Assembly (NCBI RefSeq): GCF_009905725.1
Contig: NZ_JAAAKV010000007.1
Location: 310,001-374,000 of the forward strand
DNA: 64,000 nucleotides
From: Emticicia sp. CRIBPO
Lineage (GTDB): Bacteria; Bacteroidota; Bacteroidia; Cytophagales; Spirosomataceae
Direction of reading: 5' to 3'
Shown here: in pieces, positions 1-8,641 of the stretch
Numbering within the stretch: the stretch's first letter is position 1
Layout: each line of letters opens with the position of its first letter
Position numbers and translations under genes: made by a program
Notes under the pieces: generated by a model
Databases searched by the model: none
Told to the model about the DNA's origin: nothing
What the model saw: only the letters and a program-made list of their open reading frames with translations

Positions 1-40
1 TCATCGCCGGGTATAAAAGAATAAACAGCAGGAATCTCAT
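1..40 (-). CDS. Start of an exported protein, cut by the window edge
   Basis: An ATG at position 40 overlaps the TGA of the preceding barrel gene as ATGA, the usual arrangement for translational coupling. Only 13 codons are inside the window; they read MRFLLFILLYPAM, a hydrophobic stretch after one arginine that looks like the beginning of a signal peptide. This would be the fourth gene of the chaperone/usher-like operon. Nothing can be said about function. The short length means the call rests only on the overlap and the hydrophobic start. Confidence 0.55.
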   Translation of the reverse strand, partial: MRFLLFILLYPAM

Positions 41-2739
41 TTTTTGGAAATCAGTTGGAAACTTTTGTTTGAAAAATAAATCTTCCTTTCTTTCAGTTGA
101 ATCGTAAAAACAACCTCTTTAAGTGCCCCCGGCTCAACCACGACGCTCTGTACCGGATTTTCTATCTCATACTGACCGGCATTCCCCTGGACAGATACTT
201 CGATCCGCCACTTTCCCGGCTGTATTTCCTTAAAGCTGAACAAGCCGTTGTCATTTGGCCTGGTCAGAAAACTCTCCTTTTCATTTGATATTTTAACCAG
301 GATCACGGGTGGTTTTGTGTCTGTTTGCTGGTTAGCTGCCTTGAGGGTTATTTTCCCCTCAATACCTCCAGATACCACCAGGGGCACAGTTACTTCCCTG
401 ACGCTTCTCGCCTCCACATTTACCTCCAGGGGTGTTCGGGTTTCCGCAATTATTCCGTTACCCATCGTCGATTTATCCAGGGTCAGGTAATACTTATCCG
501 GCGTCAGGTCATTGAAATAGAAGTTGCCGGAAGCATCTGTCAGGAATTTCTTATCCTGGAGATTAACAAGTATCCCTGATTTCGGCATCTGGTCACTTCC
601 GGTGATTGTTCCTTTTACAGACCCCAGGTTCTTGTTTTTGGCAATCGGAACATTAAGTTTCAGGGTATATTTTACCACAAAAAACAGGCTGCTTTCATTT
701 AACGCCGAATGGTAAGGCAGAAACATCCGGCCACCCAGGATGCTTATCCGGTTATGTCTGGTATTCCATTCGACCGATAAATCCATATAACTCCTCGTTT
801 GTATCAACTCATCCGGAGCATAATTATTACGGTAAGAAAATGAGGCATTGAATACATTATTCACAATCGCCCGGCCGCTTCCTCCGTAGTAATAGTAATT
901 CTGAAGACTGGTATTCTCAGAGAATTTGGCATTGCGTTGAAACTCACCGAAACCACCGAGCCAAAACCATCTGAAAATCCTGACCTGGGGTTGTAAAACC
1001 GACCGTATACTGGTGGAATACCTGATGTCGTCTCCTGCGGCCAGTAAATTCCTTGCAAGACCATAACGGTTTTCAAACCATACCTGTAACTTTTCTGTGC
1101 CGGCCATATAGACCAGTCTGCCATATTTTTCTTTAAAATAAAACTGTTTTATTTCCTGACGGTCCTCTTTTTCTTCCTGGTTATAACTCAGCATCAGCCG
1201 GTGTCCACGTGCGACGTTGTAGTTCAGCAATAAACTGTTATTGGTATAATAAGGCGAAGTATTCAGGATATAGGTATCAAACCTTGGATTAAGCCTGGTA
1301 ATATTAGACTGCAGGCCGACATTTAATTTTTTAAACAATAAATAATAAAACGAGTTGACCGCCTGCCAGCTGTTGTGGTATGAACCGTAAAAGTTCTTAC
1401 CTGCATACACCTGGTCACTGCTGACCTGGAATTTCTTTACCTGAAAATTAATCCTGTTAAAAAAACCGGCATCCAACTTTCCATGAGCCCGGGAAGCGGC
1501 CAGCTCGGTAATGAAAGACAAAACAGGGGTGCGGTATTGGGCGGTTACTCCGTACATTTGCGTATTGAACCACTCGTCTTTAAATCTGACTCTTTTTGAA
1601 AGTGCATCGAAAGAAAACATCAGGTTTTCTTTCGGGATATAGTAAAATCGCCCTCCGTAGGTATCTTTTTGGTAAGGATAAAACCGGGGCTGGTTATAAA
1701 AAACACTTATTCCGGTTTTCCCTATCTTCTGATCAAACCACAGCCCCCTTCCGAATCGCCCGAACTCCATCAGGTTATTAACCCTCAGCGGGTAGTCTCC
1801 CAGCGACACATTAGTCCTTTTTTTATAAGAATAGCTCAACGAATACAAATCGAAGCTCCCTACTGCGGGTAAATTGATCTGGTTTGGCCCATGAACCGTA
1901 AAATCCATAAAATGCCTTTGTTTAAAGTCCAGAAATCCTGATCCCCTGATGTCATATTGAAAAGATGACCTCGCTTTGTGATTGAGGTTAAAATGACTGT
2001 ACCAGCCACCCCCTTCAAGCGAATACCTGAGATAGGGGTCGCTTTTTTTGTTTTTACTGGAATAAACAGGGATATTGATAAACCCTGAAACCATATCGGA
2101 AGAGTCGGTAAGAGAAACAAAAAGATCATTTGACATTTCCCAGAAATTACTCTGTGTTTCAGGGACTTTCTGACTTACCAGGACATGAATGCTTTTGTGC
2201 GGATAAAGTGTGAGGGAATCATTCTTTACCTCAATCTTGCCTCTGCTGGTGCTGAGTTTGATTTTTTCAATGTGGTTACCGAGGTTCTGAACGAGGTAGT
2301 TAAGTTTCAGGCTGTCTCCTTCCTGAACGTACTCATAAGATGTCAGTGGAACAACCTCTACCCTCCTTATTGTAACCACCTCTGTTTCTGTCTTTTCACG
2401 GATCTCTTTATCTCCCAACCTGACCACGATGATGACCTGATAAGATCCCGCCAGCACCGTAGAAGGGGTACTGACGGTATACATATATCTTGCTGTATGA
2501 TTAGCCTGCTCTGTTTTACGCATGACGATGATCTGCCAGTCCCGGGGTAGTTCAAGTGATGTTTCTGCGGAAGTCTGGAAACCTGATCCGGCCCTGGTTT
2601 CGAAGAAAAAGGTAAAGTGTCCTCCCGGCTTGATCTTCTGAGGTAAAGACAGCACTTTTACTTTCATTGCCTCCTGGCAATGGCTATTCCCGGCAGAAAG
2701 GATAAAGAGTGTCAATATGAACCATATTATGTTTTTCAA
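37..2739 (-). CDS. Outer-membrane beta-barrel protein with Ig-like ends, usher-like architecture
   Basis: A 900-residue exported protein. Residues 1-22 form a signal peptide ending in CQ. Residues about 25-225 are beta-rich Ig-like/NEW3-type repeats. Residues about 230-695 alternate short hydrophobic and aromatic strands with polar turns, typical of a large outer-membrane barrel, with an aromatic/glycine segment (GRFGRGLWFDQ) inside. Residues about 705-785 and 790-875 are two carboxypeptidase-regulatory/Ig-like domains. This order (periplasmic N-domain, roughly 460-residue barrel, two C-terminal Ig-like domains) and total length match fimbrial ushers, but I see no clear usher sequence signature, so the role is inferred. 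It is third in an operon after a subunit-like protein and an Ig-like chaperone-like protein. The start codon is TTG; no in-frame ATG lies before the signal peptide. Alternative: a SusC-independent adhesin or porin. Confidence 0.75.
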   Translation of the reverse strand: MKNIIWFILTLFILSAGNSHCQEAMKVKVLSLPQKIKPGGHFTFFFETRAGSGFQTSAETSLELPRDWQIIVMRKTEQANHTARYMYTVSTPSTVLAGSYQVIIVVRLGDKEIREKTETEVVTIRRVEVVPLTSYEYVQEGDSLKLNYLVQNLGNHIEKIKLSTSRGKIEVKNDSLTLYPHKSIHVLVSQKVPETQSNFWEMSNDLFVSLTDSSDMVSGFINIPVYSSKNKKSDPYLRYSLEGGGWYSHFNLNHKARSSFQYDIRGSGFLDFKQRHFMDFTVHGPNQINLPAVGSFDLYSLSYSYKKRTNVSLGDYPLRVNNLMEFGRFGRGLWFDQKIGKTGISVFYNQPRFYPYQKDTYGGRFYYIPKENLMFSFDALSKRVRFKDEWFNTQMYGVTAQYRTPVLSFITELAASRAHGKLDAGFFNRINFQVKKFQVSSDQVYAGKNFYGSYHNSWQAVNSFYYLLFKKLNVGLQSNITRLNPRFDTYILNTSPYYTNNSLLLNYNVARGHRLMLSYNQEEKEDRQEIKQFYFKEKYGRLVYMAGTEKLQVWFENRYGLARNLLAAGDDIRYSTSIRSVLQPQVRIFRWFWLGGFGEFQRNAKFSENTSLQNYYYYGGSGRAIVNNVFNASFSYRNNYAPDELIQTRSYMDLSVEWNTRHNRISILGGRMFLPYHSALNESSLFFVVKYTLKLNVPIAKNKNLGSVKGTITGSDQMPKSGILVNLQDKKFLTDASGNFYFNDLTPDKYYLTLDKSTMGNGIIAETRTPLEVNVEARSVREVTVPLVVSGGIEGKITLKAANQQTDTKPPVILVKISNEKESFLTRPNDNGLFSFKEIQPGKWRIEVSVQGNAGQYEIENPVQSVVVEPGALKEVVFTIQLKERKIYFSNKSFQLISKK

Positions 2740-2796
2740 AATAAAGGAAAGCCAGGTTTGCGGGAGAAAACATCCGGGGCTCAGCGATTTCAGGAC

Positions 2797-3573
2797 TTAC
2801 TCATTTATTTCCAGGTTAATATTGGCTCCGAAAAGATCTTTGCCGTTGTCTGCGATAAGCACGCCGTCATACTTCCCCTTGGGTAAATCCTTGATAACTA
2901 ACTCAAAATCTGTACATTTTTCAGGGTAAACCTTTTTTACATTTGTTCCGACGGTCTTTACCTTATTTCCTTTTTCATCATAAATTTCAACAGTAAGCTT
3001 TGTCGGGGCAACGAAAATTCCGGTATTTTTAAGTTTGACATTCAGCAATTGAGAAAGGTTTTCCTGGAGTGTGATCTTCATTTGTTCAAACCCTATTTTT
3101 GAATTCTCCATGGTTCCGGCATTGGCTATGATCAGGACAGCATACCGGATTTTAGAGTCAATCTTGACGCCCTGATTCACCTCTTCTTTAAAAGGATCTG
3201 CGGCTTCGATCATCAGCATAGACCAGTAAGACCCCACGGCTTCTTTAGAAACAGCTATGGTATAGTCGATATCATAAACTTCATTGGGCTGCAGGACCTT
3301 CTCTTCGATGTTTGCTTTCATCCAGTCTCCAAGTGAACGTTCATGTTTCGCTGTTTTGCTGTAATCTGCCGGTTTATCACAGGAGATCAGCAGGTCTTCT
3401 TCATAGATCATGATTTTAGCTTCCTTGTTTCCATTATTCTGGACTTTAATTTTTCCGGAGATGCTTACCCCACCTGTTACAGTGTGCATATGGGTCAGGC
3501 CATTCAAAATAACAACGCCGGCAAAAGACGGAATATAGAAAACTATCAGCAGGGATACGAGTAGTGATTTCAT
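2797..3573 (-). CDS. Periplasmic Ig-like chaperone-like protein (DUF916/WxLIP-like fold)
   Basis: A 258-residue exported protein with a signal peptide in residues 1-18 (MKSLLVSLLIVFYIPSFA). The rest reads as two Ig-like domains: the first carries the 'NNGNKEAKI' type strand and the 'L-P-N-E-x-x-D-I-D-Y-T-I' edge seen in DUF916-like and fimbrial-chaperone-like domains; the second (from about residue 160) is a further beta-sandwich with 'LKNTGIF.APTKLTVEIYDEKG'. Known families of this build bind secreted beta-rich subunits or cell-wall WxL proteins in the periplasm or at the surface. It lies 82 bp after the subunit-like gene and 57 bp before the barrel gene on the same strand. Function as a chaperone is inferred from fold and neighbourhood, not from a diagnostic motif. 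Confidence 0.7.
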   Translation of the reverse strand: MKSLLVSLLIVFYIPSFAGVVILNGLTHMHTVTGGVSISGKIKVQNNGNKEAKIMIYEEDLLISCDKPADYSKTAKHERSLGDWMKANIEEKVLQPNEVYDIDYTIAVSKEAVGSYWSMLMIEAADPFKEEVNQGVKIDSKIRYAVLIIANAGTMENSKIGFEQMKITLQENLSQLLNVKLKNTGIFVAPTKLTVEIYDEKGNKVKTVGTNVKKVYPEKCTDFELVIKDLPKGKYDGVLIADNGKDLFGANINLEINE

Positions 3574-3655
3574 AGGAAAGAAATTTAAGCCGGCAGAAAA
3601 GGCCGGGCGTAAAAGAAAACCAGAGGAGAGTCAGCACATGACCCTCCCTCTGTAA

Positions 3656-4216
3656 TCAAAGGTCGTCTGTCAGGGTGTAAGTAACAACCACAGGTTTAGC
3701 ACCATGTTTCAACGATTCATAATCTGATTTTAAGGCCAGTTCATAAGTCAGCTGATGTCCGCTGGTGTTTCCTGTGCCCGTCCAGCAGCTGCCAATCGAA
3801 GTAATTAAAGCGGTGGCAGTGGTCGTTAATGTCAGTGGACCTGCCGCCCCTCCCAAAGCTCCGCCACCACCCGCCGGGGCTGCAGCTGAAACCTTGATAT
3901 CTACTCCGCCAACAAGTACATCTGCCGCAACTGTCACGGTACGTGTCGTGCCGATTGCCACAATGGATGAATAGTTTAACCAGGTCGTAGTGGTGGCAGT
4001 AGGGGCCGTAATCTTGCTACCGGCTTCATCCGGGGCCACAAAAGCCATAGTAAAGCTTTTGCTTCCTGTTGTTTCAAGATCAAGAAGAGCGACCTCAGGG
4101 ATAGTAATGGTTACCGTATGATTATCGGTATTGGTGTCCTGTGCAAACGAAGTGGTTAAACCTAAACCAACCAGACAGGAGAAAGCGAGAGATAATTTTT
4201 GGACAACTCTTTTCAT
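3656..4216 (-). CDS. Secreted beta-rich, Ala/Thr/Gly-rich subunit-like protein
   Basis: A 186-residue exported protein: signal peptide residues 1-25 ending FAQ, then a beta-strand beginning 'TVTITIPEVALLDLE', a Thr/Ala-rich middle containing TTTTWLNYSS, a low-complexity Ala/Pro/Gly stretch around residues 108-125, and a C-terminal strand ending VVVTYTLTDDL. One cysteine (GSCWTG). The strong bias to small residues and terminal beta-strands resembles pilins and surface-layer subunits, and it is first in the operon, where a major structural product is often placed for high expression. I do not recognise a named family. It lacks a T9SS sorting domain and a lipobox, so it would need the operon partners, or nothing, to reach the surface. 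Confidence 0.7.
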   Translation of the reverse strand: MKRVVQKLSLAFSCLVGLGLTTSFAQDTNTDNHTVTITIPEVALLDLETTGSKSFTMAFVAPDEAGSKITAPTATTTTWLNYSSIVAIGTTRTVTVAADVLVGGVDIKVSAAAPAGGGGALGGAAGPLTLTTTATALITSIGSCWTGTGNTSGHQLTYELALKSDYESLKHGAKPVVVTYTLTDDL

Positions 4217-4468
4217 TGTTTTTAGCGTTTATTTATTAGAAAAACTTTGAAAACAACATTCGTATAATAAACAATGTTTTCGTATAAAAACGGACAAAAA
4301 GAATGCCAAAGCATTCCCGCAGAAAATATATTTAATGTTTGTACGGGGAAAGAAAAAGGGATGAAAGGAGAAAGGGGATTGAGCTATCAGGCTGACCTCA
4401 TGCGGAACAGTGCCTAAACCCACTGAAAATGAACAACATAGGCTTAATAAGACCCTGTTTTAACAAAA
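4217..4468. other. Intergenic region upstream of the subunit-like gene
   Basis: About 250 bases with no credible gene. It should hold the promoter of the three- or four-gene operon on the minus strand. I see no exact TAnnTTTG box. The notable feature is a direct repeat of TTCGTATAA (annotated separately). A 64-codon open frame across the region on the minus strand has no recognisable protein features. Confidence 0.6.
4259..4287 (-). promoter_or_regulatory. Two direct repeats TTCGTATAA, 20 bp apart
   Basis: TTCGTATAA occurs at 4259-4267 and again at 4279-4287, exactly 20 bp apart, 43-71 bp upstream of the start of the subunit-like gene. Two in-phase 9-bp direct repeats at this distance are the layout used by dimeric activators such as LytTR-type regulators, though the bases are not the classical LytTR consensus. 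Regulator unknown. Confidence 0.4.
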
Positions 4469-4499
4469 ATAGCAGACATGTTTTCCACATATCTGCTAT
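4465..4499 (-). terminator. Rho-independent terminator of the DUF885 gene
   Basis: Inverted repeat 4469-4480 / 4488-4499 (arm AGCAGACATG with one G-T wobble) with a 7-base loop. Read on the minus strand it is followed by a run of T (4469-4465). It lies 37-71 bp after the stop of the DUF885 gene and separates it from the operon to the left. Confidence 0.75.
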
Positions 4500-4535
4500 C
4501 GCTGTTTTCTTATTTTAAGGCTTATCCTCAGAAAG

Positions 4536-6257
4536 TCATTTGTAAAATTTCCAGGAGGTTTTATAGTCTTTTGGCAATGATTGTTTGGTAATAATAGCCC
4601 GGAGCATCTCTACAGGCATCGAGTTTTCCTGCATAACGGCATCATGATATTGCTTATAAGTCATTTTACCACTGTCAACCAGCTCTTTCTTAAGGGCATA
4701 AAACTGCAGCCCGCCCATCATGTAGGCGAGTTGGTATAGTTGTCCGTATCCTCCGGCAAACGATCTTCTCACTTCACCCTCGGCATTGGCCCTCTCATGG
4801 CCCACCCGGTCTACCAGGAAATCGATGCATTGTTGAGGTGTCCATTTACCCAGGTGATAATTTAAAGAGAAGATGATCCTGGCACAGCGGTGTGACCTCC
4901 AGAAAAGCATCCCGATTTTGTCTTCAGGTGATTTGGGGAAATCAAGGTCCCACAGGATGAATTCCCAGTACAAGGCCCAGCCCTCTGTCCAGAACGGCGT
5001 CCGGAAGTTCCTGTAGGTTTTATAGCGATTGTTCATGAATCCCTGCAGGTGATGTCCGGCTATCAGCTCGTGGTGTACAGTGGCCTTTGAAAAGTGAGGG
5101 TTGTTGCCCCTCATGCTCATCATTTTATCCTCATGCTCCATGCCCAGGGTCGGATAGGAGATACTGAGTACTTCTCCGCCTGTAAAAAACGGGTTGACCA
5201 GCTGCCGCTTTGGCGTCATCATGATCATTCTCCAGGTTTCATCGGCTATGGGCGGAATGGTAATCAGGTCTTTCTTTTTCAGGAAAGCGATCGCTTCGTC
5301 ATAAAGACCCATGATCATTTCCGGTTGTTTTCCGGCGGGCACATAGGTGTTTTTTACTTTCTCCATCGCTTTTTTCCAATCGTCACCAAAGCCCATTTCA
5401 CGACTGGCCTTCAGCATCTCACGGTCACACCAGGCAAATTCCTTGTTGGCCAGGTCAATGAGTTCTTCAGGCGTATAAGGAATCATTTCATACTGCAGCT
5501 GGCGGATGAGCTCCTCTCTGCCTACGGGTTTGCCCTTTATTCCGCTGTCGTCTTTGGCGTTGGACTTTACCGCATCTCCTTTTTTCTGATAAAAAATCTC
5601 CAGGTTCTTTAACAGGCTGTCTGTTTTCTGATAGGGTAATGCCATCCACCAGGTATATTCAGGGTCATATTCATTATAAAAATCATGAACACTTTTGAGG
5701 GCTTTTCTCAATCCTGAAGTGGTTTGAATTGCCCTCGCTATCAGGTTCTGGTCAAGCTCCTGGTCTGCCACATTCTTTTTCGAGAGAATGATCTGTTTGT
5801 TCACTTCGTTAAGATCCAGGGCTGTCCGTGGGCCGTTCAACGCGGTTCCTCTTCTCCTGGTCTTTTCGATCGCATAAATCTGGTCTGAAAACCCAAACCA
5901 GGGTTTCAGCTGGTTCATTTCCTTCTCTTCCACCTCCAGTTCTCTCAGGCCTTCTTTCAGGTCTCGGTTAAACAGAATATAGTCTACCCTGCTGCCCTCA
6001 TTCATCTTGTTGAAATTAAGAGCCTCCATCTTTTTCAGATAATCCGCGGTAACGCTCCTGAATCTCTCCCGGGCTTCCGGCGAATTATCAACAAAATAGA
6101 AACGCCTCAGGCTGCCCATGTCTGCCCTGTACTGGGTCATAAGGTCGTGCACATCACTGGACTGCAGGTACAGATTACTTTGGGCCTTTACTGCCGGCAC
6201 GGAGCTCCAAAGCAGGCCGGTTACCCATAAAAGAGTTAAAATATATTTCATGTTCAT
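4536..6257 (-). CDS. Exported DUF885-family metallopeptidase-like protein
   Basis: A 573-residue protein with a signal peptide (residues 1-26, ending VKAQ). The DUF885 fold is shown by the motif HHELIAGHHLQ around residue 395 (HE..xGH type zinc-binding arrangement), the following W-T-E-G-W-A-L-Y and the later GYGQLYQLAYMMGG segment. Family members are thought to be zinc carboxypeptidases/dipeptidases, but few have been tested. It starts only 2 bp after the stop of the DPP-IV-like gene, so the two are co-transcribed and probably act on the same peptide pool in the periplasm or at the surface. Two possible ATG codons (6257 and 6251) lie in frame; either keeps the signal peptide. Confidence 0.85.
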   Translation of the reverse strand: MNMKYILTLLWVTGLLWSSVPAVKAQSNLYLQSSDVHDLMTQYRADMGSLRRFYFVDNSPEARERFRSVTADYLKKMEALNFNKMNEGSRVDYILFNRDLKEGLRELEVEEKEMNQLKPWFGFSDQIYAIEKTRRRGTALNGPRTALDLNEVNKQIILSKKNVADQELDQNLIARAIQTTSGLRKALKSVHDFYNEYDPEYTWWMALPYQKTDSLLKNLEIFYQKKGDAVKSNAKDDSGIKGKPVGREELIRQLQYEMIPYTPEELIDLANKEFAWCDREMLKASREMGFGDDWKKAMEKVKNTYVPAGKQPEMIMGLYDEAIAFLKKKDLITIPPIADETWRMIMMTPKRQLVNPFFTGGEVLSISYPTLGMEHEDKMMSMRGNNPHFSKATVHHELIAGHHLQGFMNNRYKTYRNFRTPFWTEGWALYWEFILWDLDFPKSPEDKIGMLFWRSHRCARIIFSLNYHLGKWTPQQCIDFLVDRVGHERANAEGEVRRSFAGGYGQLYQLAYMMGGLQFYALKKELVDSGKMTYKQYHDAVMQENSMPVEMLRAIITKQSLPKDYKTSWKFYK

Positions 6258-6259
6258 GA

Positions 6260-8515
6260 TTATTTATTGCGGTTAGGTGGTTTAACGCCCAGTAAGCTTT
6301 TCACAAAAAAGTCCCTCTTTTTACGGCGGCCATACAAGCCCCCGTCGCTATGCCCCATTCCGGGGATTGTCAGGAGTTCAAATTCTTTATTGGCCTTGAT
6401 CAAAGCATCTGCCACACGGTAGGTAGACTCCGGTGGTACATTGGTGTCGGCTTCGCCCACGATCAGCAACAGGTCGCCTTTCAGTTTGTGAGCGTTGGTT
6501 ACATTGGATTGTTCTTCATAATGTTTTCCGACAGGGTACCCCATCCACTGCTCATTCCACCATTGTTTGTCTACCCGGTTGTCATGACAGCCACAGGCAG
6601 AAACCGCCGCTTTATAAAAATCAGGATGGAAAAGGAGAGCCCCGAGAGAGTTCTGACCTCCGGCGGAGGTGCCGTACAAACCCACTCTGGCGGTATCTAT
6701 CTGCGGATATTTATCAGCCAGCTGTTTGATCCACATGATCCTGTCAGGCAGACCGGCATCTGCCAGGTTTTTCCAGCAAACATCGTGAAACGCCTTGGAG
6801 CGGTTAAAGGTCCCCATGCCGTCCACCTGCACTACGATAAACCCAAGCTCAGCCATGCTTTGCATTTCTCCGTAACTGAAGAACGCCTTGGGCACAAACG
6901 AATCCTGCGGCCCTGCATAGATATTTTCGATGACAGGATATTTCTTTTTCGGATCAAATTTGCTCGGGCGGTAAACGATTCCCCAGAGGTCCGTTTTTCC
7001 ATCCCTGGCTTTCGCAGTAAATATTTCCGGTAGTTTTAATCCCGTAGCCAGGTAATCTGAAATGTCCGCTTTTTCGAGTTCCATGACCAGCGAGCCGTCC
7101 GATGTTTTTCTCAGTTCCGTTACCGGTGGGGTATCCATCCTGGAGTAGGTATCGAGATAGTACACTCTGTCGGGCGTAAAAGTAAGTCTGTGGGTGGCGT
7201 TCGCGTGCGTCAGTTTGACCAGGTTTTTTCCATCAAACCCGATTCTGTAATAATGTATATGGTACGGATCTTCTGACGGATTCATACCGCTGGCCTGAAA
7301 CCAGATCTCCCTGCTTTTGACATTAACGCTGTCGATGCCCCTGACTACCCAGTCTCCTTTCGTAATCGGATTAGCTTTCCCCGACAACTCATCTACCAGG
7401 TACATGTGCCTCCAGCCGTCTTTCTCCGATACCCAGATAATCTCTTTTTTATCCGGGATGTAGTAAGTATATATTTTTTGCTCATAAATGAACGTGTCGG
7501 TCTTCTCATCGATGATGTCTCCGGTTTTACCGGTTTCGGCATCCGCCTCAATGACCCTGAAACGCTGATGCCCCCGGTCCACTTTCTCGAAAGTAAAATG
7601 CCGGTTGTCATCTCTCCATCTGATCACCGGATTTTCGAAAAAGTCAATAATCTCTGTATTGACCTTTGAAATGCTCTTGTCTGCGGTTTTGATGATAAAC
7701 ATCTCATAGGTCGGATTTTCATCCCCTGGCTGGGAATAAGGCCTTATCCTCGCTTCCCCGCGGGTGGTGTTAGGTAAAGACGTCAGGAAAAATCCAACGG
7801 TTTTATCCTGCTGCGGCGATATCTTATACACCACAATAAAACGGTTGTCCGGAGACCAGCTGAGCTCTCCGTAATATTTCTGGAGGTTTCCGTCAAAAGT
7901 GACCTGGACAGGCTTGTTTCCTTTGGCATCGCTGATGTAAACATTCCCGCTGCGGATGTATGCTTTTTGTTTTTTATCTGTGGAGAAACTGTCCGTTCTG
8001 ACCTGCATCCAGCGGGGCCTCTGTCTGGTCCATCCTACTTCTTTGGGTGCAGAAACTCCCGGTTTGTCTATCTTTTCTGCTTCATAGGTTTCGGCATTGA
8101 TGCTGTACCAGTTTTCACCGGATTTAACAACCAGGGCCTTCCCTCCGTAAAACTCATCTATTTTGAGTTTTGAGGCATTCATGGCCTTTCCGGTAATTTT
8201 ACCCAGCGATGCCGCCATTTTTTCGTGATCAAAAGCCTTGTTCTTTTTTTGGGTGCCGATGTCCACAAGCAGGTATTCCGCTACGCTGTCTTTCAGGATA
8301 TTCCTGTACCAGAACGACTGTCCGTCCGGCTGCCAGTGAGGCAGCACAGTGGCTTTGTACACTTTGTTTTTAGCCACCGAATCCAGCCTTTCCATATTTT
8401 TGTAGGCGTCTGAGATCTCTTTTTCCGTGGGCCGGTATGCAGTAACAGGTTTCTTTTGGGCAAATCCGGCAGTGCCCAGTCCAAGTAATAAAACACACAA
8501 GTACTTTTTCATCAT
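6260..8515 (-). CDS. Dipeptidyl-peptidase IV-like S9 prolyl oligopeptidase, secreted
   Basis: About 752 residues from the start chosen here, MMKKYLCVLLLG, which gives a clean signal peptide ending GFAQ; an upstream in-frame ATG at 8623 would add 36 residues without signal character. Residues about 60-480 form the DPP-IV N-terminal beta-propeller; the C-terminal alpha/beta hydrolase carries the nucleophile in YGTSAGGQNS (around residue 615), the acid in GEADTNVPPE and the histidine in GMGHSDGG. The family releases Xaa-Pro or related dipeptides from oligopeptides outside the cytoplasm. The DUF885 gene follows after 2 bp. The nucleophile context is GTSAGG rather than the GWSYGG of classical DPP-IV, so substrate preference may differ. 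Confidence 0.9.
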   Translation of the reverse strand: MMKKYLCVLLLGLGTAGFAQKKPVTAYRPTEKEISDAYKNMERLDSVAKNKVYKATVLPHWQPDGQSFWYRNILKDSVAEYLLVDIGTQKKNKAFDHEKMAASLGKITGKAMNASKLKIDEFYGGKALVVKSGENWYSINAETYEAEKIDKPGVSAPKEVGWTRQRPRWMQVRTDSFSTDKKQKAYIRSGNVYISDAKGNKPVQVTFDGNLQKYYGELSWSPDNRFIVVYKISPQQDKTVGFFLTSLPNTTRGEARIRPYSQPGDENPTYEMFIIKTADKSISKVNTEIIDFFENPVIRWRDDNRHFTFEKVDRGHQRFRVIEADAETGKTGDIIDEKTDTFIYEQKIYTYYIPDKKEIIWVSEKDGWRHMYLVDELSGKANPITKGDWVVRGIDSVNVKSREIWFQASGMNPSEDPYHIHYYRIGFDGKNLVKLTHANATHRLTFTPDRVYYLDTYSRMDTPPVTELRKTSDGSLVMELEKADISDYLATGLKLPEIFTAKARDGKTDLWGIVYRPSKFDPKKKYPVIENIYAGPQDSFVPKAFFSYGEMQSMAELGFIVVQVDGMGTFNRSKAFHDVCWKNLADAGLPDRIMWIKQLADKYPQIDTARVGLYGTSAGGQNSLGALLFHPDFYKAAVSACGCHDNRVDKQWWNEQWMGYPVGKHYEEQSNVTNAHKLKGDLLLIVGEADTNVPPESTYRVADALIKANKEFELLTIPGMGHSDGGLYGRRKKRDFFVKSLLGVKPPNRNK

Positions 8516-8641
8516 GATGATCAGGTTTGAATAAATAATTTTAATGGAGTTGCGGCAGGATATGACAGGGATAAGTAAAATTAGTGTATTGGTCTTTTCA
8601 GAAATTCCTGTTATTTGACACATGGTTGCCAGATATTATCA

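Noticed and set aside
5094-5612. 172-codon plus-strand frame inside the DUF885 gene
   Set aside because: Lies wholly antisense to a gene with clear catalytic motifs; rich in His/Phe as expected for a shadow frame.
8516-8623. Longer N-terminus of the DPP-IV-like protein
   Set aside because: The MMKKYLCVLLLG start yields a textbook signal peptide; the additional 36 residues would bury it.
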